A stretch of 64,000 nt of DNA, taken from assembly GCA_012719175.1 (NCBI GenBank), contig JAAYAX010000014.1, forward strand, positions 143,768 through 207,767. The letters are read 5' to 3'. Below, in pieces: positions 43,611 through 52,815 of the stretch. The translations under genes were made by a program, and so were the position numbers. Source of the stretch: Methanomassiliicoccus sp. GTDB lineage: Archaea; Thermoplasmatota; Thermoplasmata; Methanomassiliicoccales; Methanomassiliicoccaceae. The notes beneath the pieces were generated by a model. That model worked only from the letters and a program-made list of their open reading frames with translations. It had not been told where the DNA came from and did no database searches. Each line of letters starts with the position of its first letter. Positions within the stretch are counted from its first letter, which is position 1.

Positions 43611-44816
43611 ATGGTCGATTTCCGCCCCTTCCGTGGCGTCCTGCCGAGACTAAGCACCGATGAAGATATCTCTGACCGTATTTCCCCTCCGTATGACATC
43701 ATCTCCGAGGAGGAACAGGCTCGCCTGCAGTCCAAGCCCTACAACATCACCAGGATAACACTGGGGGCGAAGGACGGTAAGTACGACGAAGCAGCCCGGA
43801 CGCTGGACTCCTGGCTAGCCACCGGCAAGCTTTTCCAGGATGATGTGGAGTGCTACTACCTATACCGGCAGAGCTTCCAGGATAAGGGCGGCATGCTGAC
43901 GAGGAACGGGATCATCGGTGTGCTCCGGTCCGAGGGCTACGAAGCCGGGAACATCATCCCCCATGAGGAGACGTTCCCCAAGGTGAAGGAGGACCGCCTG
44001 AACCTCTTACGGTCCACGGAGACTCATTGTGAGTCCATCTTCGGCCTCTACGACCGCTCCGACCTCGACATGGGGAGCATCGCCCGGAACGCTACAAAGC
44101 TCAACGAATGCAAAGATCCATCGGGCACCGTACATGAGCTGTTCCGCATCTCTGACAGGTCAACGGTCGACAACATCAGGAAGATCATGAAGGACAAGAA
44201 GATCCTCATCGCCGATGGTCACCACCGTTACGAGACCTCTTACAAGTATTCCCAGGAGAACCCCCAGGAGGAGAAAAAGAGCTATGTCTTGTGCACCATG
44301 GTATCCTCCCAGGACACAGGGATGTTCGTCCGCCCCACCCACCGCCTGATAAAGAACCTAAAGTTCCAGGAGGAGAAGCTCCTTGAAGCCATGGGCAAGC
44401 ACTTTTCGCTGCGGCAGGTGAAGGACCAGGCCGCGGCCGAGGCCGCCCTGGAGGTCGCCACGGTGCCCACCTTCGGGCTCCTCTTCCCCAGTGGAAAGGT
44501 AGTAGTGGCAGAGTTCGTCGCTCCCCGTGGAGACATTCTCTGGACCATCGACACCTACGTGTGCCAAGAGGTCATCCTCAAGGACATCCTGTACCAGCTT
44601 CCTAAGGGCAACGAACTTGTCATCGAATATGATCATGACCTCGCATCCGTGGCGAAGAAGGTGAAAGCCGGAGGTACCGACCTGACCATCCTGGTGCGCG
44701 CGCCCCCCCTGGACGAGGTGTGGTCGGTAGCCCAGGCCGGCCGCAAGATGCCCAAGAAGACCACCTACTTCTGGCCGAAGGTGTGGTCCGGGTTCGTCCT
44801 GTATCGCATGAAGTAA
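43611..44816 (+). CDS. DUF1015 family protein
   Basis: 401 residues. Family signatures: FRPFRGVLPRLS and ISPPYDIISEEEQ at the N-terminus, IIPHEETFPKVKEDRLNLL, the HH motif LIADGHHRYETSYKYS, and a final WPKVWSGFVLYRM. DUF1015 proteins are widespread soluble proteins often near serine-metabolism genes; the reaction is unknown to me. It is divergent from dedA with overlapping promoter space. Confidence 0.93.
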   Translation: MVDFRPFRGVLPRLSTDEDISDRISPPYDIISEEEQARLQSKPYNITRITLGAKDGKYDEAARTLDSWLATGKLFQDDVECYYLYRQSFQDKGGMLTRNGIIGVLRSEGYEAGNIIPHEETFPKVKEDRLNLLRSTETHCESIFGLYDRSDLDMGSIARNATKLNECKDPSGTVHELFRISDRSTVDNIRKIMKDKKILIADGHHRYETSYKYSQENPQEEKKSYVLCTMVSSQDTGMFVRPTHRLIKNLKFQEEKLLEAMGKHFSLRQVKDQAAAEAALEVATVPTFGLLFPSGKVVVAEFVAPRGDILWTIDTYVCQEVILKDILYQLPKGNELVIEYDHDLASVAKKVKAGGTDLTILVRAPPLDEVWSVAQAGRKMPKKTTYFWPKVWSGFVLYRMK

Positions 44817-44833
44817 TATCTAAGTTGATATTA
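44814..44833. promoter_or_regulatory. 7+7 bp inverted repeat, candidate operator or terminator
   Basis: TAATATC-TAAGTT-GATATTA is a perfect inverted repeat overlapping the DUF1015 stop codon and directly upstream of a TATA-like ttataaaaa at 44834-44842. It may be a binding site controlling the small gene at 44919; the A/T-rich arms make a terminator less likely. Confidence 0.4.
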
Positions 44834-44918
44834 TTATAAAAAGCGATATCTATATGTACCTGACGCTCCCAAATATATTCGCGAACGCTCAGGACTACAT
44901 GGAACAGGGAGGATGACC

Positions 44919-45029
44919 TTGACCCACCGCACGGAGATGATCCATCAGAAGAAGAGGGATGCCCTCTTGATCTTCCTCTGTATAGGTCTGATCTTGATCA
45001 TGTTCATACTGGTTCCAGGTACTATCTGA
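44919..45029 (+). CDS. 36-residue single-helix membrane protein
   Basis: Begins TTG at 44919 six bases after a strong AGGGAGG site (44906-44912); the in-frame ATG at 44913 touches that site. The product is a charged start (THRTEMIHQKKRDA) and one membrane helix (LLIFLCIGLILIMFILV), with a TGA stop at 45027-45029. TATA at 44834-44842 and an oligo-T terminator after it complete a gene unit. No family known. Confidence 0.55.
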   Translation: MTHRTEMIHQKKRDALLIFLCIGLILIMFILVPGTI

Positions 45030-45048
45030 ACGCTCGCAAGCCTCCTCC

Positions 45049-45072
45049 ATTCTTTTTTTTTCTTTTTTTATG
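45049..45072 (+). terminator. oligo-T terminator
   Basis: Two long T runs (attctttttttttctttttttatg) lie about 20 bases after the small membrane gene, a clear archaeal U-tract terminator. Confidence 0.65.
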
Positions 45073-45210
45073 ATATAAAAACTCATCAAGACCTACAAAA
45101 TTTGAAACAAAGTGCCGTCGGACCCTACAGTTCTTTTGAAACATAATGGGAACGAAGGACTCCACACCGGGACGGCATCGAGCGGCCGCCATCAACAGGA
45201 GGCATGATCT

Positions 45211-46833
45211 CTATAGGCGGTCATCCTCGTCATCGTCGTCCATGGCTCGCCGTGACCGCCTCTGCAGGTCCTCCATGCCCTTCCACGATCTGGCCGGAGG
45301 GGCCTTGGCCTTAGGCTTATGGCGGCGGAATGTGAAGATGAGGAGGGCGCAGAGCACTGCCGCGACGGCAGCGACCACACCGTAAATGGCCAGGGGATTG
45401 GATGGCTTCACGGAGATCGTCTCCAGATTGACGGACCCCCCAGCCACGACCTCCACGGTCCTGGTCGTGGAATCCCACCCCATCTTACTGAAGGTGATAT
45501 TATTGGGGCCGGCAGGCGCAGTAAGGGTGAAGGCGCCTGAGCTATCGGTGACCACGCTCGCTCCACTGTCGAGAGCGACCTTCACTCCCGATACCGGTTT
45601 CCCCTCCGCGTCGGTTATGACGCCGGAGATGGTGCCGAGGTTGGTGGTGGTGAAGCTCCAGGAGCTGGCGATCACATTGCCCACCGCATCGCTGGCGTTG
45701 AGAACGACGGCATATGTGGCCCCATGGGCCAGGGGCGAGGAAGGTGTGAACCTCAGGAGAGTTCCCTCCCACTGCTTTGTGCCGTCGACCCCCGGCACGA
45801 TGATGGTGGTCGCGAGGGGGTCCATCGACTTGGTAAAGTTGACCTCGATAACCGCGTCCACAGCGACATCCCCGCCTTCAGGTGAACGCTCGATGATCGC
45901 TGGGACCTCGGTGTCCACAAGGAACGTGACCTCGTCGGAGGCGGTGTTATTGGCGACATCGATGGCCACTATGCGCACGGTATGGTGTCCCTTGGAGTAG
46001 CTGCTGCTAATGTGGTTCTCCCCGGGAACGGCCGTGGTGAGCTTCACCCCATCCACCCAGATCTGGTAACCGACCAGGTTGTTGCCTGCATCAGAACCGC
46101 TCCATGAAACGGTGACCCCAGTGTGGTTGAAACCTGCGTTATCGCTCGGATCGGTAATGGTCACCGTGGGGATGGTGGTATCGATGTTTAGATTGATCAC
46201 GGAGGAAGTGGTCCTGCCGCCCCGGTCATGGGCGACCACCGTGATATTGTGCTGCCCGTTGGTAACGCTGCTGAAGGTGTTGGAAGTCCGGGAGTAGGAG
46301 ATGGGAGTCAACCACGGCTGGCTGTCCATCCGTACATCGTAATAGGCGATGCCCACCGCGCTGTAGGCTTGCCAGGTGACCGTCACCTCGGATATGTTGA
46401 GGTAATCGCCGTTGTTCGGGGAAACTATCTGCAGGGTCGGGGGAGTGGTGTCGATATAGAATACGACAGAGCTCTCGGCGGAAGAGCCCACCTCGTTTAT
46501 CACCCATACGGTCACTGTATGACGACCATCAGAGAGGCCGGTGAGGTTGACCCAGGTGAGAGATGTAGACAGGGCGTTGGCATTGTCAAGGTAGACCAGG
46601 GTCTCGGTGATATTATAAGATTCATCGTACGCCTCCCAGGTGATGTTGGCATACGGGGTCAAGAGATATGGGGTGGGTGTGGATTGCGGCGAGGTGATGT
46701 TCAGTTGCAAGGACCCGGAGCTGACCAGAGGGGCAGCCGTCGCCGTACTTCCCAGCACTACTGAACCGCTCAATAAAACAAGTGCTACCAGTATCAACCC
46801 TAACGCACGTCCCATCCCAAATCCCACCTTCAC
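45211..46833 (-). CDS. surface-anchored protein with Ig-like, Big_5-like and carboxypeptidase-regulatory-like domains
   Basis: 540 residues. Signal segment LGLILVALVLLSGSVVLGSTATA. Ig-like repeats marked IDTTPPTLQIVSPNNGDYLN, IDTTIPTVTITDPSDNAGFN and VDTEVPAIIERSPEGG, then a bacterial-Ig-like domain (VIEVNFTKSMDPLATT to WSFTTTN). A carboxypeptidase-regulatory-like module follows (GTISGVITDAEGKPVSGVKVAL to VNLETISV). Anchor: LAIYGVVAAVAAVLCALLIFTF, then a basic and strongly acidic tail (RRAMDDDDEDDRL). TATA CTTTTAATACC lies about 30-40 bases upstream, so it is probably leaderless. It is likely an S-layer-associated or adhesin protein. Confidence 0.85.
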   Translation of the reverse strand: MKVGFGMGRALGLILVALVLLSGSVVLGSTATAAPLVSSGSLQLNITSPQSTPTPYLLTPYANITWEAYDESYNITETLVYLDNANALSTSLTWVNLTGLSDGRHTVTVWVINEVGSSAESSVVFYIDTTPPTLQIVSPNNGDYLNISEVTVTWQAYSAVGIAYYDVRMDSQPWLTPISYSRTSNTFSSVTNGQHNITVVAHDRGGRTTSSVINLNIDTTIPTVTITDPSDNAGFNHTGVTVSWSGSDAGNNLVGYQIWVDGVKLTTAVPGENHISSSYSKGHHTVRIVAIDVANNTASDEVTFLVDTEVPAIIERSPEGGDVAVDAVIEVNFTKSMDPLATTIIVPGVDGTKQWEGTLLRFTPSSPLAHGATYAVVLNASDAVGNVIASSWSFTTTNLGTISGVITDAEGKPVSGVKVALDSGASVVTDSSGAFTLTAPAGPNNITFSKMGWDSTTRTVEVVAGGSVNLETISVKPSNPLAIYGVVAAVAAVLCALLIFTFRRHKPKAKAPPARSWKGMEDLQRRSRRAMDDDDEDDRL

Positions 46834-46900
46834 GGCTAGAGTTGGGCGCCAATCTTGCTTCGTGGTATTAAAAGTAAGCTTGTAAAAATTGAGAATGATA

Positions 46901-46975
46901 TGGAGCCACTGGAGGGAATTGAACCCTCGACCTACGCCTTACCAAGGCGTCGCTATACCACTAAGCCACAGTGGC
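46901..46975 (-). tRNA. tRNA-Thr (anticodon GGT), CCA encoded
   Basis: Reverse-strand cloverleaf: acceptor GCCACTG/CAGTGGC, discriminator T and encoded CCA (46901-46903); anticodon stem ACGCC/GGCGT with loop TTGGTAA, anticodon GGT (codon ACC); T arm GAGGG-TTCAATT-CCCTC. It is the only one of the four tRNAs here with a genomic CCA. Confidence 0.93.
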
Positions 46976-47045
46976 GGATGGAGACCATCAATTCGATAGT
47001 TGTTAATATAGGTTTCGACCCCGACCGGCGATCACGGGCCGGAGC

Positions 47046-47414
47046 TCATCCAGCCATGGGTGTGGACAGAATGCCAAGCGATTCGTAGCTGTACACATCT
47101 ATACCCATGCGCCCTTTTCGGAGCAACCTTTCCTTGACACTGAGGAAGGCATCGTTGGGAACTATCACCGCCACGTAAAGACCCTCGTCAGCTGCGAAGC
47201 TGTACTCTTCCACCGCATCCTCGCGGGACCAGCTCAAATCGGACTCCACGAACTCGGCCCCTATGGGGAGAAGATCATAAGTAACGGTGATGACCCCGCG
47301 GTTATCGGGTGCTATGAGCTCATAGTCCGTCTCGAGCTCATCATCGTCCTCCTCGATCTGCTCGATGCGCTGAAGGATCACATCCTCGATGTCGATCAAC
47401 GTACCTCCCCACAT
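47046..47414 (-). CDS. uncharacterised acidic protein
   Basis: 122 residues, no recognised family. A charged helical start (EDVILQRIEQIEEDDDELETDYELI) precedes a compact alpha/beta domain (GVITVTYDLLPIGAEFVESDLSW, EGLYVAVIVPNDAFLSVKERLL). The start could be the ATG at 47414, or the TTG at 47399 with GGGAGGT just before it. It lies upstream of tRNA-Thr on the same strand. Confidence 0.65.
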   Translation of the reverse strand: MWGGTLIDIEDVILQRIEQIEEDDDELETDYELIAPDNRGVITVTYDLLPIGAEFVESDLSWSREDAVEEYSFAADEGLYVAVIVPNDAFLSVKERLLRKGRMGIDVYSYESLGILSTPMAG

Positions 47415-47472
47415 CCGAGCGGCTATAATTATTCTTCCCGTAACGATGGGGGACGGGCATTGCGGCCTTGTA

Positions 47473-47937
47473 CTATTGACCGTCCCTCCGGACGGGTTTC
47501 TCCAGGAACACGAAGCTCAGGGTGTCGCTGTACCTCTCGACCTTGAAAGGGGTGTACCCCAGGGAGCGGTAGAAGGGTCGGGTGCTCTCGTGGTCCTCCC
47601 TTGTGAAGAGCTCGTACCGTTGGATATCATGAAAACGGCCCTCGACCTCGTGCATCAGAGACCTCCCGATCCCCTTCCTCCAGTGATCGGGGTGAACCAC
47701 CATGCGACCGATGTGGCATGTGCCGCCGATCGCCTTGGCCCTGACCGAGCCGACTATAACGCCGTCCTCTACATACTTCAGGAAAACGTTGGTGGCCAGC
47801 TCCTCCCGAAGTTCCTCCAGGGTTTGGGTCATGGGCTTGATGGAGGGGTCCTTAACGTGCTCGGCCTCCTCCTTGAAGGCGGCGCGTTGCAGCTCCAGTA
47901 TGTAGGGGAGGTCGGCCTCGGTCACATCTTCTATCAT
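47473..47937 (-). CDS. GNAT-family N-acetyltransferase
   Basis: 154 residues. Starts MIEDVTEADLPYILELQRAAF; acetyl-CoA loop in IGRMVVHPDHWRKGIGRSLMHEV; C-terminal FYRSLGYTPF. I chose the ATG at 47937, as the fold starts there; a longer open frame upstream overlaps the divergent RqcH gene and is not coding. Substrate unknown. The stop is TAG. Confidence 0.85.
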   Translation of the reverse strand: MIEDVTEADLPYILELQRAAFKEEAEHVKDPSIKPMTQTLEELREELATNVFLKYVEDGVIVGSVRAKAIGGTCHIGRMVVHPDHWRKGIGRSLMHEVEGRFHDIQRYELFTREDHESTRPFYRSLGYTPFKVERYSDTLSFVFLEKPVRRDGQ

Positions 47938-48025
47938 GCTTCGACCATATTCGCCGGACAACAAAGCTCTTTTTCCCTGAGAGGGGTCAGCAAAGCTTAT
48001 CTTCCTGGAATGGTAGCAGGGAACG

Positions 48026-49975
48026 ATGAAGGAAGAGCTGAGCGCGTTCGACATCCTGGCCATGACCGGGGAAATGCAGTCCCTGGTGGGCGGATACCTG
48101 GACAAGGTTTTCCACTGGGAGGCCAAGAACGTCCTCGTGAGGGTCAATACACAAGGTCAGGGCAAGAAGGAGATGGTACTGCAGGATATGAAGTGGCTGT
48201 ACCTGGCACCGGAGAAGCCGGACATACCGGATATGCCTTCCCAGTTCGCGGTGAACCTACGCAAGTACATAACCAATGCTCGGATCGCCGCCGTTCATCA
48301 GCAGGAGTTCGACCGTATAATGGTGCTCGACCTGGAGAAGGGGCCCACCTCCTACCAGCTTATCATGGAGCTGTTCGGGGACGGCAACCTGATCCTGGTG
48401 TCCGGTGGAAAGATACTCAATTCAGTGCACTCCCGGAAGTGGCGGCACCGCGAGGTGCGCCCCGGTCTGGAATATGCCTTCCCACCCCCCAGGTTCAACC
48501 CCCTCAGGATGGACGCGCCATCGTTCCGCAAGGCCTTCCTGGGCTCCACATCGGACGCTGTGAGGACCCTTGCCACAGCCATAAATATCGGAGGGCAGTA
48601 CGCCGAGGAGACCTGCCTCCGTGCAGGGGTGGACAAGGACCGCAAGGCCAAGAGCCTGTCCACCGAGGAGGTGGACCGCCTTAACGATTCCCTAACCCTT
48701 CTGCTCCAGGAGTGCTCATCCAGGCGCCGTCCCCGGGTCGTGCTCGAGGACGGCAGGCCCGTGGACGTGGTCCCCATTCCCCTCCTGCAGTACGGCGACA
48801 GGGAGCAGAAGGAACATGGGACGTTCTCCGATGGGATCCATCAGTACATAACCGAAAGGGCGCCGATCACTGGAGAGAAGGAAGACCCCGAGACCCAGCG
48901 ATTGGTGCGCCAGCTGGCGCAGCAGAAGGCGGCGGTGGACAAGCAGCTGGCCGAGGCCCGGGCCTTTGCGGAGCAGGCGGAGGCCATCTATTCCGACTAC
49001 ATGGGCACGGACGCCCTGCTGAAGGATGTCCAGGCTAGGACCATGGGCTTGAACTGGGAACAGACCCGGGAGGTCCTCTCAGTAGTGCCCACCTTGTTGA
49101 GCGTGAACCCCAAGGAGCACAGCGTGACCACGGTGATCGCAGGCAGGGAGGTGACCCTCGATTACACCCTGGGGGTGGAGGGCAACGCCAATGCTCTGTA
49201 CCAGCAGGGGAAGGAGGCCAAGGACAAGATGCAGGGTGCTCAGACCGCTCTCGAGGAGACGGAAAAGCGACTGGCACAGAAGGTCAAGGAGGGTGAGGGG
49301 CGGAGGAAGGCGGAGAAGCATTCGGTGCGCAAGACCAAGGAGTACTGGTTCGAGCGGTACAAGTGGTTCCTGACCTCCGAGGGCAGGATGGTCCTGGCGG
49401 GTAGGGACGCGCACAGCAACGATCAGCTGGTGAAGAAACATCTAAAGACCACCGAGCGCTTCGCCCACGCCGATGTGCACGGGGCGCCCAGTGTTGTGAT
49501 CCTCAACGGGGTCGAGGCCAGCGACGAGGAGATGATCGAGGCCTGCACCTTCGCCATAGCCCACTCCAAGGCGTGGATGGCCGGCGCCTCCGAGGGAACG
49601 GCGTACTGGGTGCTGCCGGACCAGGTGAGCAAGATGGCCCAGGCCGGGGAGTTCGTCCCCCGCGGGGCCTTCGTCATCCGCGGCAAGAGGAACTACATCA
49701 ACCATCTGCCGCTGCAGCTCGCAGTGGGGGAGATCATGTACGAAGGAGGAAGGAAGATCATGTGCGGGCCGCTGGGAGCGGTCCAGGCACACTCCTCTCG
49801 TTATGTGATCATCGAGCCAGCGAGGAAGGTCAAGACCAAGGCTTCCGCCCTCCTCGCCAAGATGTTCGAGGTGCCTGAGGAGGAGATCGCCCGGATAATG
49901 CCGCCGGGCGAGGTGGACATGGTCAGCACCGTGGGAATAGAGGAGGAGCCGGAAAGGCTGGATCAGTCCGAGTAG
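48026..49975 (+). CDS. rqcH: ribosome rescue protein RqcH (NFACT family)
   Basis: Archaeal homolog of eukaryotic Rqc2/NEMF and bacterial RqcH, which binds split large subunits with stalled peptidyl-tRNA and adds C-terminal alanine-type tails. 649 residues. NFACT-N: LSAFDILAMTGEMQSLVGGYLDKVF, MPSQFAVNLRKYI, LIMELFGDGNLILV and EVRPGLEYAFPPPRFNPL. HhH and coiled coil at about 290-460. NFACT-R: WFERYKWFLTSEGRMVLAGRDAHSNDQLVKKHL and ERFAHADVHGAPSVVI. Full length and well conserved. The 3' end overlaps the convergent gene by 13 bases. The stop is TAG. Confidence 0.95.
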   Translation: MKEELSAFDILAMTGEMQSLVGGYLDKVFHWEAKNVLVRVNTQGQGKKEMVLQDMKWLYLAPEKPDIPDMPSQFAVNLRKYITNARIAAVHQQEFDRIMVLDLEKGPTSYQLIMELFGDGNLILVSGGKILNSVHSRKWRHREVRPGLEYAFPPPRFNPLRMDAPSFRKAFLGSTSDAVRTLATAINIGGQYAEETCLRAGVDKDRKAKSLSTEEVDRLNDSLTLLLQECSSRRRPRVVLEDGRPVDVVPIPLLQYGDREQKEHGTFSDGIHQYITERAPITGEKEDPETQRLVRQLAQQKAAVDKQLAEARAFAEQAEAIYSDYMGTDALLKDVQARTMGLNWEQTREVLSVVPTLLSVNPKEHSVTTVIAGREVTLDYTLGVEGNANALYQQGKEAKDKMQGAQTALEETEKRLAQKVKEGEGRRKAEKHSVRKTKEYWFERYKWFLTSEGRMVLAGRDAHSNDQLVKKHLKTTERFAHADVHGAPSVVILNGVEASDEEMIEACTFAIAHSKAWMAGASEGTAYWVLPDQVSKMAQAGEFVPRGAFVIRGKRNYINHLPLQLAVGEIMYEGGRKIMCGPLGAVQAHSSRYVIIEPARKVKTKASALLAKMFEVPEEEIARIMPPGEVDMVSTVGIEEEPERLDQSE

Positions 49976-50922
49976 CGGCGCAAGGCCCGGCACAGGGCGA
50001 AATGGACCCACTCGTCGATGCTTATCCCCGCCCCCTTCAGGTAGTACAGGCGCCAGGTCCCGTCCCCTCGCTGACGGGAGCGGAACCAGTCCACGGCCTT
50101 AGCCACCAATGGGTCCTCAGCGGGGATCCCGATCAGGGACAGAGAGTCCAAAGCTGACACCAGGTCTGTGAACCAGAACGGAAAGGAGAACTTGGTCCAG
50201 TACTCCACGCCCTTGCGGTCCGGATAATGGTCCGGAAGGAGCAGACGGGAGGCGAGGAGTTTCGCAGCGCATACCGTCTCCTCCCTTCTACGGTAATAGT
50301 CGCTCGCGGCGAGGGCGCGGAGCACGACCCCCGTCACCATGTGCGATGATGGTTTGGTAGTGTCAGGCGGAACGGGCTCGCTTCCGCCAGGAAGAGGATC
50401 ATGGAACTTCCAGCCGATGGTGCGCAGGGGGGCCGCCCATCCTCCATCAGTCTGTCTGCAGGAAAGCAGCCACCGCAAACCCCTCTCGACCCGATCGTCC
50501 TTCCCCAGGCCTGCGTGCATCATCAGCTCCAGGATCCCCGCGGTGTAGTTGGGGGAGTATTCCTTCCCGTAGATGCCCCGGAAATCGCCCTCATCGGTCT
50601 GTAGAGAGAACAGGAACTCCGCAGCTCTGGACACCGCGGGATGGGTGGCGTCCATAGCATAAAGCTCCACCAGCTCCCCCAGGACCCTGTAGGTCTCCAG
50701 GTACTCGTAATGGGTGTGTCCGTCGACCCTTCGCCCGGGGAAACGCCAGGAGCCGTCCTTCTGCTGTTTGGCTATCCTACTGCGAACTGGGGGCAGTTCC
50801 TTGATGGGGGAGAGGTTCACATCCTGATCGTCCAGCTCGCGGGCGGCCCGGAGCCTCACCACAAGGTCAGATGATGCTAGAAGCGGTGGTAGGGGATCGT
50901 ACCGGAGCCCATAACGAGACAT
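49963..50922 (-). CDS. alpha/alpha-toroid (prenyltransferase/squalene-cyclase-like) repeat protein
   Basis: 319 residues of helical repeats with the Q-W-type signatures QKDGSWRFPG, QTDEGDFRG, QTDGGWAAP and QRGDGTWRLYYL, each closing a helix pair, as in the protein prenyltransferase beta / terpene cyclase fold. I do not see the acidic DxDD or zinc-ligand motifs of true cyclases or prenyltransferases, so an enzymatic role is unproven. No signal peptide. The start is the ATG at 50922. Confidence 0.78.
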   Translation of the reverse strand: MSRYGLRYDPLPPLLASSDLVVRLRAARELDDQDVNLSPIKELPPVRSRIAKQQKDGSWRFPGRRVDGHTHYEYLETYRVLGELVELYAMDATHPAVSRAAEFLFSLQTDEGDFRGIYGKEYSPNYTAGILELMMHAGLGKDDRVERGLRWLLSCRQTDGGWAAPLRTIGWKFHDPLPGGSEPVPPDTTKPSSHMVTGVVLRALAASDYYRRREETVCAAKLLASRLLLPDHYPDRKGVEYWTKFSFPFWFTDLVSALDSLSLIGIPAEDPLVAKAVDWFRSRQRGDGTWRLYYLKGAGISIDEWVHFALCRALRRYSD

Positions 50923-50979
50923 GGTGGTAATGAAACGAGGGAGACGATGATAAGCGCTTCGTTAGGGGGTTTTGAGAAG

Positions 50980-51053
50980 CGCCCGAGCCGGGATTCGAAC
51001 CCGGGTCTAAAGATCCGCAATCTCTTAGGATATCCAAGCTACCCCACTCGGGC
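50980..51053 (-). tRNA. tRNA-Arg (anticodon GCG)
   Basis: Reverse-strand cloverleaf: acceptor GCCCGAG/CTCGGGC with discriminator G, anticodon stem AGAGA/TCTTT around loop TTGCGGA giving anticodon GCG (codon CGC), T arm CCGGG-TTCGAAT-CCCGG. It is the second arginine tRNA in the window. Confidence 0.9.
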
Positions 51054-51432
51054 AATTCCCTGTAATAGTTCCCCCTTTAATTCCTTTTCGCTTGAGCGTA
51101 TTGACTGGTTCAGCGCCTGGCTGTCAATTTTGTCAGCTCGGGAGGATTTAATAGTGATGCGACAGGCGCCTCAAGCATCAGTCCCTTTTTTAGCCAAACC
51201 GTACTGAAGTTCGAACCTAGCACTTTAAGACCCATTTACCTGAAAAAGCCTGCGCCCATTTTTGCGATCATCGGTACCTCACGGAAGTTTGGTGTTGTTA
51301 CTAACACACCATGATAGCGTCTGCGGCGAAACGCCATCAAGGACGAGGAGCGCCCGCAGGGGGTCGGTCCCTGACCATCCGGTCCGTGCTGGAATGCCTT
51401 ACCCCGCTTTCCGGAAGGGGCAGGGACTCGTC
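51054..51432. other. intergenic region downstream of terC remnant and upstream of tRNA-Arg
   Basis: It contains no supported gene. A partly paired ggtgttgttactaacacacc lies at 51291-51310, and an AT-rich ccctttaattcctttt stretch (51072-51087) is the likely tRNA-Arg promoter. Short open frames on the plus strand lack resemblance to any family. Confidence 0.4.
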
Positions 51433-52473
51433 TCAGGGGTCGTCCCCTGAATCTGCTATATCCTTCAGGGCTGGGCAGGTCTCCGCCTGCACTTCCTCTA
51501 CCACCGGGCAGGTCCCAGTGCGCCTTGTCTTAAGCAGCGATGCTATGATAGCCACGCCCAGTATGCTGACGATCACGACAAGGGAAGCGGCCACTGGTAT
51601 GTGCAGGTGCGGGTCGACGATGGGCAGCAGCATCTTGATACCCACGAAGGTCAGGATCGCTGCCAGCCCATACTTGAGGTAGCAGAACAGATTCATGACG
51701 TGGTTCAGCGCGAAGTACATCGATCACAAGCCGAGGACGGCGAACGCGTTGGAGCTGAACACAATAAAGGTGTTGGTAGTGATGCCGAGGATTGCAGGTA
51801 TGGAGTCCACGGCGAAGATAATATCTGTACTCTCCACCACTAGGAGCGCGATGAACATTGGGGTAGCCCACAGCACCATCTTGCCGGCCTTGGGCCCCCG
51901 TCCCGGCCTGCGAACGAAGAAATGGTCGCCCTCATAGGTGTCGGTGACCGGGAAGAACCTGCGAAAGAACCTGACCATTATGTGGTGCTCTGGCTTCACG
52001 TTCTCCTTCTCTTTCTTCACGGCCATCCTGATACCGGTGATTATTAGGAAGGCGCCGAAGATATACAGCACCCAGGAGAAAGACTCCACCAGGGAGACGC
52101 CTACAAGGATGAACGCGAACCTGAAAGCCAGCGCTCCCAATATTCCGTAGAAAAGCACTCTATGCTGGTCCTTCTGGGAAACGCAGAAGGAGCTGAAGAT
52201 AAGTATGATTACGAACAGGTTGTCAATGCTAAGCATTAGCTCCATTATGTAGCCAGTGGTGAACTCCAGGCCCAGCTGGGAGCCCATCGACAGGAAAATC
52301 CCCACGTTGAACACAACGGCCGCGCCCACGAAGAAGGCGACGTGCAAGAGCGCCTCCCTGGGCTTGATGACATGAGCCTTTCGATTGAAGACCCCTAGGT
52401 CGAGAGACAGGAGCGCTAAGATGCTGACAATTAAAATGATCCAAGTGATGTCTGTCACTTCTGTCACAGGCAT
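51433..52473 (-). pseudogene. terC: TerC-family integral membrane protein interrupted by an in-frame TGA
   Basis: TerC-like multi-pass protein, of a family linked to metal (Mn) export and tellurite resistance. Codons from the ATG at 52473 give TWIILIVSILALLSLDLGVF, ELMLSIDNLFVIILIFSSF and VESTDIIFAVDSIPAILGIT, then NAFAVLGL, and a TGA at 51724-51726. The same frame continues SMYFALNHVMNLFCYLKYGLAAILTFVGIKMLL, the normal C-terminal third; family members read GLRSLYFAL here, so the TGA replaces an Arg codon, a single CGA-to-TGA change. The downstream part has its own ATG at 51720 and could be re-initiated. TATA at about 52503-52513. Confidence 0.85.
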
Positions 52474-52815
52474 ACCCCATTCCGGCCACATACCAAAGGC
52501 AGGTTATATATTTAGATTGAACGGAGAAAGAGTCCAATTCGGTCCAATTATATAGAGCCCTGGATAGAACTGGTCAAACCAGTCAGGTTATGGTTCAAAA
52601 TAGTTAGATAGGTTGCCTTCTGAATGCTCTTGTTCGATTGATCCTATTCCTTTGTTGAGGTCCCCGATTTCACCTCACTTGGACAGCTCGCGGTGTCCTT
52701 AATCCGAAGAAGCGTCAACCCTCGGATGGGGAAAAAGACAAGGTTTTCGTATCTGTATCGATCTAGCCTCCTGCGTGTGGGGTAATCCAGCGAGACAAGG
52801 AAGTATATTGGCTAA
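52474..52815. other. intergenic region terC / ABC exporter
   Basis: It holds the terC promoter (ggttatatatttag, about 52502-52515, read on the reverse strand) and otherwise no open frame, RNA or repeat I can support. Confidence 0.4.

Noticed and set aside
46855..47088. Open frame containing EPLEGIEPSTYALPRRRY
   Set aside because: It is a read-through of tRNA-Thr, a known source of false proteins.
47938..48147. N-terminal extension of the GNAT gene at 47473
   Set aside because: It overlaps the well-supported start of rqcH and shows no GNAT sequence.
51291..51310. Inverted repeat ggtgttgttactaacacacc as terminator
   Set aside because: Pairing is imperfect and there is no following T-run.
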